Below, piece after piece: positions 46,841 to 57,344 of a stretch of DNA of 64,000 nucleotides (position 1 is its first letter; each line of letters begins with the position of its first letter). This DNA comes from Rhytidiadelphus loreus (Eukaryota > Streptophyta > Bryopsida > Hypnales > Hylocomiaceae): contig OX344761.1 in NCBI GenBank assembly GCA_947034895.1, forward strand, positions 87,061,447 through 87,125,446. Reading direction: 5' to 3'. The translations under genes were made by a program, and so were the position numbers. Under the pieces are notes generated by a model. It ran no database searches and was not told where the DNA came from. It saw nothing but the letters and a program-made list of their open reading frames with translations.

Positions 46841-47052
46841 CAAAATTCACACCATAGAGAGTTGAAATGTTACATGCCCAAATTTTGTAAAATGAATATT
46901 TATTTATCATAACTAAATTCTGTTGTTTGACCTTCATACTATGCCAAAAATACTATTATATTCCACATTATGTAAAATTTTGTGAATGGATCAAATAGAC
47001 TTGTTGTATGTTTATTGGAGGTAACTATACAAAAAGTGAATATCATTGTTTC

Positions 47053-47944
47053 AATGACTTTCAAAGTACTTTGTACAGTTACAAAAGTTGTCATGGCTCA
47101 TTTAGTATTTAGAAATTTTCAACAAAATTTGGACATAGTGTGATACAAGTAATACACTTGCATAAAATAAATTTCTAATTTTTGAAGAATCTTGAAAAAA
47201 TCAGTTGATTATTCCAAGTTTTTTTTCACTAATAAATTTGATTAATCCTTAAAGGACATTGCAAGCCCCATGGGCATTTTGAAAGTCAAAACCTAAGTTT
47301 TCACATATTTTTGAATTTCAAATATTTGTAAGCATTACTAAAAAATGTAGCTCTAATAATCTAATTTTTATTCCATTTGAATTTTTTTTCAAAATTGTTA
47401 AAATTATAATTTTTGTGACACTTTGAAGATAGCATCTTAAAAGCTCAATATACACCACATTTGAACTTTTTCTATTGAATTTCTTTTGGTGTGAGTCCAA
47501 GAGCACATCAATTACATGATGATGTTTGTCACTATTATTTCCATTTTTCCAAAACAATTAATACTAATTCAAGAAGTTTTGTAATTTATATGATTTTTAC
47601 AAATAATTTTTTTTGAAAAATCACATAAAATTTAAAGTGATGTTTTTTATTATGAAAAAATGTGATTAAATTTTAGACATACATTAGTACTTGTGAAAAA
47701 TATCAAAATTTTGAAAAGTATGTTTTATTGTAGAAATCTAACAAAATTTGATGGATCCGAAACATAAAATGTCCTCTGAGTTTTAAATTCTTTAAAAGTC
47801 AAAAATTGTTTTAAAATATTTGAAAAATCATTTTATACAAGTGCATTACTATACTCCAACATGTCCAAAATTCATTGAAAAAAAAATCTAATTTCTCAAT
47901 TACTGATGGCAATTTTTGAAGTGCACAAAACTTGTGAAAGCCAT
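47053..47944. repeat. Large fold-back element, copy 2
   Basis: The left arm (about 47053-47230) and right arm (about 47775-47944) are imperfect reverse complements (AAAAGTTGTCATGGCTCA versus the reverse of TGGCAATTTTTGAAGTGC; AAATTTGGACATAGTG versus the reverse of CAACATGTCCAAAATTC). The arms match copy 1 at 1865-2589. The roughly 545-bp centre differs from copy 1 and begins near a TTAATCCTTAAAGGACATTG motif at 47242, like a TTAA-family terminus, so a TTAA element may have been inserted in the loop. Confidence 0.55.
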
Positions 47945-47949
47945 GTCAT

Positions 47950-49335
47950 GTCACACTCCCAAATTTATTATGATATCATCTTCATTCCATAACTTCTGCC
48001 AAGCTAATTTGTCGGAGCATTCATTGGGCCAGTCTATTTATTCACAAGTCATGGGATGTCCACAACTGATTATCTTTTTATAAATTTGGCACAGATAATA
48101 TTGGGTCGTTTCAGATAAAATCATCCACGTGTCAAGCATTTTGCATTCCCTAGCATTAATCTTGCTGAATACGCATGTCCTAAATGTTTAATATGCCAAG
48201 AAGGCCCATAATATAATTCAGCAATGAATCAGGGTGGCTTTAGGAGATATTATATTAATAAGGTTTACATTCAACCCATAATACTATTAACAAATGGTGG
48301 GGTATCCCTTTTATTCTCCCCAAGTGGGAGCCCCAACATTGCAACTTCCTAACCAATGATTTTCTATAACTTTCTAGTCAGCCAATGACTATAATGTTGC
48401 AACCTCCCAATCAACCAATAACATTAGTCTTGCAACTTTCTAGCCACTCAATGATTCTATGCAGATTAAACTAAATTCACTCCCAAAGATTCAGGGAGGG
48501 ATTAAGTTACCCCAATTTTCAAATGGATAATGGTTTAGGCTTTAGGCTTGTGGACAATGTTATGTATCTATATCATTGATTCTTGTATAGCATTTTAACT
48601 TTGAATTTTCTTGAGATATTTTTTTTGAAAATTTTGCAACTTGAAGAATTTTACATTATGTTTTGGAAATGAAAATTGAATATTTGTTAAAATAAAATAT
48701 AAAACGTTAAACTTAATTTCTATCCTTTTAGAAAACATTATATGGATGAATGTACAATATGATAGAAAAAACAAAAATGCTAATAAACCTACTAAAGACT
48801 TGAAACATGCCAATTTGAAGTGGCAAGAATATTGCTTCAAATCATCTAAATCCTATGCACTTTTTAGTTTTCATTTTCTTCCAAAATTGAGTTATAAAAT
48901 GAACTTCGTAAAATAAATTTCTTAGAGATTTAATAATTTGCCTACAAAATATAACTCCTCATAATTTTGACCTTATTATTCAAAGTTGAATGAATTATAT
49001 AGTCCTTCCTTGTAGGTATCCATCTATTCTTTAAGAAAATTATTTTTATCAATCTCAAATCTACAATGGATGTATAGATATCATACACATTCCCAAGTAG
49101 ATATATACAGAGAGAGACATAGATACATGGATACAAATATGATTTTTTTATGGATACATGTATGTACATACAGAGATACATACATATGGGCACATGCAAT
49201 TGCATATCCCATTTCTTTTGTTGTAGTTGCACACAAATATAACTATATTATTCTTATATTTGTTATAAAAAAAAATTGTTTTGGAAAAATCCCAACAAGT
49301 TTAATTTGAAAAATATCATCTTAGGTGGTGTTATT
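47950..49335. other. Intergenic DNA with short CCAAT-containing direct repeats
   Basis: Around 48339-48455, variants of TTGCAACTTTCTAGCCAATGA recur about three times at 40-60-base spacing. Otherwise AT-rich with no gene recognised. Confidence 0.4.
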
Positions 49336-49338
49336 AGG

Positions 49339-49891
49339 GGTAGTCACACCCATTCTCAATCTTTAGAAAATGCAGATGTGTCACTCTCTCATTGGCTCTA
49401 TGTGGCTTGCGAAGGCCCCATTCTTTGAAAATTGAGAATGGCCATTCTCATCTTCCTTTGGAGGTGAAGAATGGGCATGAAGAATATTTCTTCATAGAAG
49501 TTTTCATCTCACTTTCCAAATTGTCATTGTTCTTTTCACCTCATCAACATGCAAAAGATTCTGTCATTGTCCACACTACCTTAGCTTTTCACCTCTTCAA
49601 CGTGCCAAGGATTCCGTTGTTGTTCACTTTGCCCTTGTTTTTTCACCTCCTTCCCTCCTCTCTCTGGTTCTTTCTATGATGTAGCCGTTGCACGATTTTC
49701 GGTGTCTGCGAGTTCTCTGCATTGGAGAGCTTCGTATTTTGCGTTGTTCATTCTCCACTCTCGTTTTCCAGACAACAGAAAAGGAATGTCACACTTTCTT
49801 CATGGTTTTTGGCTCCTCATTGGCTCCTCTTTTCTCTCCACAACTTCTCATTCTTCATAGAAGTTTCATTCTTAAAGAAGGTGTGACTACC
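49339..49891. repeat. 553-bp segment bounded by perfect 12-bp inverted ends
   Basis: GGTAGTCACACC at 49339-49350 is matched by its exact reverse complement at 49880-49891. Direct repeats with CTTCATAGAAGTTTTCAT-like words occur inside (near 49490 and 49855). No target-site duplication is evident, so this may be a decayed MITE or a chance pairing. The open frame at 49392-49679 is not recognisable. Confidence 0.35.
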
Positions 49892-49919
49892 ACCGTGGAG
49901 CACATGGGGTGACTAACTT

Positions 49920-51408
49920 ACACCACTCCAAAAGCTCTCGTCAAAAGCACGAGAATTGAGAACTTGAGTCCCCCTTTAGCAGGACTGACCCACGTAACTT
50001 CAATTGAAAAGTCCATTTGTTCAACACTCCCCTACCAAAATGGGCTCCTCCGAGGAGTCATGCAGTCAGTCGGTCGGTCCGTCGGTCAGCCAGAGTTGCT
50101 AGATTGGATCAAACTTGAACTGTAGCTTTTCAACAGCTCCTTTTTTCAGTTCAAATACTACTGCCCTATCATCTCTTGGAACCTCACCCCCAAGTTCAAA
50201 TTTGAACTACAGTAACTTTTATGACCTACAGTAAGTTATGACTTTAGTTTGTAATTCAAAGTTCACACATGTGTGAGGGTGTCTCATGATCCGGACCTTT
50301 CAAAAGTTACGGTTCTTTTGAACTAATAAAGTAGGAGGTCTACAAAGTGCCCATTTAAGAACTCATAATCTATTTGGGGGAGGTTTAACCTCTTCAAATA
50401 TTTTTGAAGTAGATTTGTCTTTAAAGACAAATGGAATTGGCGTCTAAACCAAGTGGTTTCATTTTCGGGGGAGCTTTGTGGAATTAGAGCCACTTTACAC
50501 CTAGATGTCAAGCCAATTTTTCCTATAGTCAATTGCACAAAATTTAATTTCCGTGTGGGTTGGAGGTTGTCCTCAACTACTCATTAGAATAAGATTATAA
50601 TGGGGGTCAATTCTCCCATATATAAAGGCCTTGGGGACGATTGCACAACATTCAACAAATTAGATTTGATAAAAAAATAATATTCTATAGAAAAAGATTT
50701 TTAATTGAAATCTAATAATGGTCCCTTGGCAAAGAATTGGTCTCCCATTTTTGGTGCATCCAATTTAGCGAGCTCAAGCTAAGAATACAAAATTCATTCC
50801 ATCAAATTGGCCTGAATTCTAGGTGTGAAGGTTTTGGATTTGATTTCAAGGTTTTGTCTAATCACAAGTGTGGATTCTTGGCCTTTGACACCACAAAATT
50901 TGTCTAGCCTCTAGGTGTAAAACAACCCTTAGTTATAAATTTTTTAAGTTGAAATGCAATGGTCACTTCAAGTTTATGCGCGCCTCATGAAATGTACACT
51001 ATAAATGGTACATTGTTGATTCAATGAAAAAGCATGAAATGTAAATTTGCATTAGAGGACAATTTTAGAGTTTGACTACTATATGGACCTCCTTTTTTAC
51101 TATGAAGTCTCATGTTTGATTATACAATTACAATGTACGTTTGGGAACCTATAGTCCACACATGAATAAAAGCATCACTAGTGTTCCATCAAAAGTTCAA
51201 ATAAGGTATGAGGTTCATAAAACATCAATGCTCTAAAAGTATTCTCTAATACAAATGTACGTTTTCTTTTCTTTGATGTACCAATTGCATTTGTCAATGT
51301 ACCAATAAAAAAGATGTTAAGCAATGAATGCTTTTAGAGACCTACGTTGTTCCAATACAAAATTCATAACCAATTCCATGAAGTACTACAAATACAAAAT
51401 GACTTGGA
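49920..51408. other. Intergenic DNA, no gene recognised
   Basis: A short palindrome GTTCAAATTTGAAC lies near 50194-50207 and a CGGTCGGTCCGTCGGTCAG tract near 50070. 51000-51105 shares an old repeat with 12410-12510. No coding region was found. Confidence 0.4.
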
Positions 51409-51412
51409 TTAA

Positions 51413-52212
51413 CCCCTAAAGGACCATTTGTCCCTTCGGGGGACAAGTGGGGTTTTGGGTAGGTACCTACGGTCTCAATTTTTGTCCTAATTTTTTTAAA
51501 CTATTTTTGAAGATAGAAAAAATAATTAGCTTCATGAGAAAATTATTATTTTTTCAATTGGTGCATGGAAACGAAAATTATGCCCAAATTAGCTAAAAAT
51601 AGGAGAAAAGGGGGGCAACAAAAAAAAATTCAAAAATTCAAATTTTTATTAAACTTTTTTTCCTCTCATATATTATATTTTTGTCTACATGAAAAGCTTT
51701 GATTCATTCCATTTGGATTTGTTATGAGAAAACTATGGACAATCTTGTTTTTCAGGCAATGAGAGCATCTTCTTGAAAATATAACTTGTAGGATTCATTT
51801 CCTAATGCAATTTTTACAATTTTACAAAAGAAAAATTCCACATGGTTTCTTAAAGAATAATTTTATTTATTTATTTATTTTATTTTCTAGTCCTTCAACT
51901 CAATTCTCCTCCTTAAAGATTTAAAGCTCAAAACTTTGTAGTGCAAAAAATTTAAGTTAATGGAAGGTTCAAAGTCAAATAATCTAGGCCCACAATGTGC
52001 TCAAAAACTTGTTTTTTTCACTTTAAACACATATATCTTGCAATCTGTGCAGTCAAATTTTTTGAAATTTTTACCACACATTTACATACTAGTTGGGTGT
52101 AAGATCCTACGTTTGGAGGTGCAAATAAAAAAAATGTTTTTTTTACTCTTTGCTATAGAAATGATAGTTTTTAGTGTTTTTTGGCAGAAAAAAAGCCTTG
52201 GTCCTTTGGGGG
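51413..52212 (+). mobile_element. TTAA-flanked non-autonomous element, copy C
   Basis: The left end is CCCCTAAAGGACCATTTG; the reverse complement of the right end is CCCCCAAAGGACCAAGGC. TTAA lies outside both ends (51409-51412 and 52213-52216). Length 800 bp. A subterminal hairpin TTGTCCC-TTCG-GGGGACAA is at 51428-51446. Further landmarks shared with A and B include GGGTAGGTACCTACGG, GTGCAAGATC-like GGTGTAAGATCCTACG, and TTTTTACCACACATTTACAT. No transposase frame. Confidence 0.85.
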
Positions 52213-52219
52213 TTAAATG

Positions 52220-53905
52220 CCAATTATTATTGTCTTTCAAGGGAATTTTTCTAGGAAATACTTTAAAGAAGTTCACCCAAAGAATTGCAAATTAGCTCTT
52301 AAAAGAATGCTTTTTGAACTTCCTACATTAGAAGTAACATTGCATCTAAGATTTAGAGAGTGAATCACTTGTGTGTCCCACTTGTACAACTCTCTTATTG
52401 TGTGGAGCAAAATAATCTCACCATTGAATGATTGTATCAATAGATCAATTTGAAGATGAATAATAGTATTGGCAAAGTTGCAAAACAATTGCAAAAGTGC
52501 AATTTTTGAAATGTAAAAGAGAATAGTTTTGGGAGACCAGGCATTAATTGTTGACTATTCATCCGAAAAACATTGGATTGGGTTTAATAGTATGCACTCG
52601 AGAAACTTTAACTTTACTATCTTAGGGTGGACTTCCATGTTGTATCAAATTGGAAAACCTTTTTCTCATGGTATATTACATATCACACACAATGATCACT
52701 TATCGCATGTGTTGGGACTTTAAGTAGTCACCCAAATGCTCCAATCATTGGACCAATAGGTTTACTCTTTGTTTCTACATTGAACAAATGAAGTCATTCA
52801 TCCTCTACTTTTCAACTTCAACATCCTTCAAGGGTTAATGATGAAAACATTTGTACTTTTCTCCAAACAATAAATTTCCAACACTAGTCAAATATTGAAC
52901 ACTTTGTACTATTTATGTCATGAAAAAAAAAACTTTTGACTATAAGGATCTTAGTTTCACATGTGAAACAATAAACGAAAATAGAAAAAGCAACCTGATC
53001 TGTACTGTAGTTTCTATATAGAAAAAAGTAAAAGTTTAATTTGAAACAAATGAAACTTTCTGCCCCCAAAGCGCTGCCCCAATCGGGCAGCAACGATGAA
53101 ATGGTAAGGCGGCTATCTGGACCCATGCGGCATACCTAGTCGAACTCCAGTAGAACTCCAGAAGCACAGACTCTGTTCACACAGGTCTCAGAAGCAAAAG
53201 AAGTTTTTTCTACTTGCCACATTTGCTTTTTGTCCGATAAGTATAATATTCTCTACCGGAGGATAATGAAATGATTGCGATTAAGTTTTTATTACTAATC
53301 TTGACCAGTACTTTTGAAAAATAACTAATTATGGAAGTTAACCAACTAAATTTACTTGGAATATATGAACTACAGTCTCATGCTCAGGTAAATCGCTGTA
53401 GGATACCGGTATCAATAATAAAGTAGGGTGCTTTAAAAGCGACTCTGCTTTAACACATATCTACATTTTGCTTTTCTTCAATGTACCAGTAGTTTACATT
53501 TCAGGAGGTGGTCTATTTTTCGTGACCTTTGCTTTTCAAGTGTAACTAATGAATGATTGAGCTCTTACTAATTTTATTTTACATATCCCACATAGATTGT
53601 TCTACCTTCTACTATTCTGTATGTATAATAAAGAGATTATCTAGTCAATTGATCTTCAATCTATATTGGAGATGCCTTTGAAATTATGTAAAGTGGTTGT
53701 TGGAATCGGTGTTCTCAATGAATTAGAAGTTAAATTTCTATAATTTGATTTTTATGCACCTAAACTAAGTTACTTCTCATTGCATACTGCACTTTGGGCC
53801 CCTTATTGGCTTGTTTGCTATGGGGCAGAGAAAGAGCAGTGAGGCCCCAATCTTCAATACCACATGCCAAATTTGGTGCCCCTTTTTGGCACATCTGTGT
53901 GTGGA
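52220..53905. other. Intergenic DNA, no gene recognised
   Basis: AT-rich with short open frames only. A small stem CTGCCCCAATCGGGCAG lies near 53074-53090; it looks isolated and no RNA gene was recognised. Confidence 0.4.
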
Positions 53906-53907
53906 TG

Positions 53908-54010
53908 CCCTAACCCTTTAAAGCCCAGGCAACAGAGTATGTAGATTTTTTTTCCGTATTGTAAACCCTATGCCAATTCGAACTACTATCATCCTAAAGG
54001 GGTTAATTCC
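53908..54010. repeat. Possible short relic with TAACCC / GGGGTTAA ends
   Basis: CTAACCCTTTAAAGCCCAGGC on the left and CCTAAAGGGGTTAATT on the right are partial inverted matches over about 95 bases, resembling the TTAA-family termini. This may be a heavily deleted copy; the evidence is weak. Confidence 0.25.
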
Positions 54011-54669
54011 ACAAAGGCTCAAAAAATATGAAACAACTTGGGTTTGATGCCCATTCCATTTTCCTTCCTCTGAAAATGTATTGAAAATTGTTTTAAGGAG
54101 TTCATTAGCTTCCCCCTCCAAATGTAATCATCTCTCTAAAAGATTCCTTTAAGAACTGATTGCCTTACTAAGGTGTGTTTTTTGAGTAATTTTTCATTGA
54201 AAAGCAAATATTTTTTTGGTAGGGAACCTTCGACAAAACATTCTTACTTTTCAGTGGATGAAATCACCAATTTGCTACCAAATTTGAGACAATATCACTC
54301 CATAGATTGCAAATTTCATCCATTTCCATGGATGTCAATAGCTTCATCCTTCCAGTGATTATCGCTTTTTGCACTGCCCTAAAATAAATGAAAAAAACAT
54401 CACCTGCCTTACCTTATTCTTGTAGGTTGGCTGTCTGGTTCTGATTGCTTTCCCCTTCCATGGGAATCTTGAATAGTGTAAGTAAGCTCAGCACTTAATA
54501 TTTCTGGGATGATGAGAGTGAGCAAGAGAGTAGGTCCATCAGTCCCAGAATCATTCAGACTGAGAATCCAATTGTTGTAAATGGTCTGTCCGTTTGGTCG
54601 TCCGTCCCTCCCTCCTTCTTGACTCCTGTAGGTTAAGTTATTGGCATGGATTTCGCGAGCTCCATTTAA

Positions 54670-55310
54670 AAAAACAAACCATGTGCCATCTTGTAAATGG
54701 TCTCAGGTGACGTGGACCCCTGAGAATCTGACGTGGAAACTCGGGCCTTCGCGTACTTGTAAGTAATCAATTTTGGAGTGGAAACTGAGGATGCTGGTGG
54801 AGTGATGTACCCGTCGTTCCAGAAGAAAGTGACAAGCAATTGGTACAAAATTTATGATTGCAAAGGAGCTTCTGATCTTTCACCAAAGGCATAATAATAA
54901 GTGTGGTAGAAGGGCTGGAGTCTGGGGACACGTGCTTTACACTCTTGGACTGCCATGACGGAGAGGTGGTGCAGTTTTTCTCCTGGGACCGCTCGAGAAG
55001 TCCGTCCTTGTAACTTAAAAGCTTATGTGACACTCTAAGTTGAAGGTAAGGTAGTACTTGGTAAGAAAATTTTGTGTTCATGCTTTGACCTGCAATTTGG
55101 TCACTCTTCCAACTACATTGGATGCTGGGATGGAGCCAAGGTGTTTCTTGGCATGAGATTTTGAAGCACACACTCTTGTTTCCTTGACTTTGGCGGGATC
55201 TGTTTTCGATGTTCAATACTTGGTACTACTTCTGTTGGGACACTAAAAAAACACTCCGAATCAGAGCCAATAGTGCATGCATGTACCACTAAAAGAGGCT
55301 CCATTTATTG
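54670..55310 (-). pseudogene. Possible decayed coding segment, unidentified
   Basis: The - strand has overlapping open frames of 149, 63 and 60 codons in a GC-balanced stretch. One frame reads VTFFWNDGYITPPASSVSTP followed by KLITYKYAKARVSTSDSQGS and TSPETIYKMAHG; another reads FYHTYYYAFGERSEAPLQS just before it. The residue usage looks more protein-like than in the flanking DNA, and a joint between frames would be needed. I recognise no family. Confidence 0.3.
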
Positions 55311-55425
55311 ATTTTGATTGTTGATTGTGGAGCAAGTGATGTGGAACTTTTGGAGTTGATTGAGTGGGGATTGATTTGAATTCTACATCGCTTGCTCAGC
55401 AACAATCAAAATCCCAAAATAAAAA
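55308..55425. repeat. Imperfect inverted repeat followed by a poly-A run
   Basis: TTGATTTTGATTGTTG ... AGCAAGTGATGTGGAA (55308-55345) pairs with TTCTACATCGCTTGCT ... CAACAATCAAAATCCC (55381-55417). A run of about 19 A residues follows at 55447-55465, then TCCCAAAATAATGGAGC. The A-tract suggests a retroposed copy, but no retroelement family was recognised. Confidence 0.5.
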
Positions 55426-55469
55426 AATATCGTTTCATTTGTGTCAAAAAAAAAAAAAAAAAATCCCAA

Positions 55470-57340
55470 AATAATGGAGCGGTTTAGTGGTAACATAGTA
55501 GCATCTATAACCGTCAATTTAAGGTTTTGAGATATGATATCTATTAATAGACATCCAACAAATTATTGGATCCTATTAGCAAAGAGAAAAATAATTCCTA
55601 TGTACTTTCAAATGTAATTTTGGGGACACTGTAAATATAAGTTGTGAATTTTTAAAGAGTCATTTGTTAGTGCACTCAACACTAGGGTTTGATATTCAAA
55701 TGTGGTACATCTTTGTAATCACATCTATTCACTTCCCAAGATTTTTTAAGATTTTAGAGGAGATGGTTATGGGTACAGCGAGGGTTATAGGTGTTCCTAC
55801 CTTATATGCACTATTCTCTGATTTGGAGTTTCTTAACATGACGAAGAGTGAATGGAAATTTTAGACACATCAAATCAAATGTAGAAAAGGCTTAGAAAAC
55901 TACTGAAAAATAATAGGTGAGAGGAAGATGATCATATTCATTTTAAACTCTGGAGATATGGCAAACCTTTTCCAATGGTATGTTACATATCACAAGCAAT
56001 GATTGTTTCTCACATGTGAAGTTTTATACATCACATGTGATGTTTTCCTTATTACATATAATGTTTTACATATTGCAAGCAACTTTCAAAATAATTGTAG
56101 TCTACAAATACTTTGCATTTGCAATATTCATCTATCTACAATAAATGATGTGTTTTATGTACCACACACATATTTGGTAGGTGAAGGGCAAGATTGACAC
56201 TTCTTTACTAAATATCGGTCTTTAATTGCTTTTATAAAAATTAGATTTGATATACACTAAAATAAAATTATTCTTCAAGATTCATGCGGTCACTCCCAAA
56301 AAACAATTTTCCAATTCTATTTACCATTTAGTTTCATTGTTGGATTAATTGCTTATCATTGAAGTATTAACATGTAAGAATATTTGGGATAAAAATACTT
56401 TTTGTCAATTTAGAGGGCCTAACTGCCAACCTAACTATGTATTAGGTTAATAAGGTTCATAATTTGAATGCTAAGAAAAAACATGCTTATAGTGCTTTGA
56501 AGTTTTGATTGTCAAAGATAATTCCAAAATACTTTAGTATGGACTAGTAGTATTATGGCCTTTCTTGTAGCTACAACCATGATGCACAATTTGTGTTTAG
56601 ATTTCATTGTTTGGAAAAAAATATCTACAAATTTTGATGAATAAATACAATTTTTTTTAATAGTCTATTCTTTTTAAGTAAAAGAGGGTACAACCTATCT
56701 AAGTGTGAACACTTAATTTCATTGATATAAATTAAAATTAAAAAAAAAAATAGTAAATAAATAAATTATATATATATATATATATTCATAGTGTAAGATT
56801 TTGGAATGTCTCCTTGGATAAGGTAAATCAATCTATGATAGGCAAAAGATCCCATCAAAAACACCTAAAAAATTACCTATAAAATCTTGCATCAAACCAT
56901 GATAGACTTTTTCCAATAAATGAGATATGGCCTACATTAAGTTGAGTTATTGACTGCAATCAATGTCTTTGGGATGATGATGATGCATAATGATTAGTGG
57001 ATACACTTCATATTGGTTTTTGGATAGTTTAAAGACTCTTTTGGATCAATCACACTTCAAAAATTCATAACAGATTCATACCTTGTCAAGTAATTAAAAT
57101 GTCAATTGCTCTCCCCATTTCTCACATTTATCTTTATATAGAAAAAATTTGAAAATTTCCAATAATGCCAACAAGGCAATTTGCCCTATCTTAGCTGTTG
57201 GAGGTGCTTACCGTATCTTCTTGTTCAAATTATTTTTTTTTGCGTAGAATTCAAATTGTATTTTTTTTCCCTATAAAAGAATTTCGAAATTTTCTACATG
57301 ATGGAAAAGGATTTAACGGATAACTCAAACAACCATTAAA
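55470..57340. other. AT-rich intergenic DNA
   Basis: An (AT)n microsatellite is at about 56766-56786. No gene was recognised. Composition turns GC-rich at about 57.35 kb, where the upstream region of the kinase gene begins. Confidence 0.5.
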
Positions 57341-57344
57341 AAAC

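Noticed and set aside
53074..53090. Stem CTGCCCCAATCGGGCAG as part of a tRNA
   Set aside because: No cloverleaf, acceptor stem or TPsiC arm could be assembled around it.
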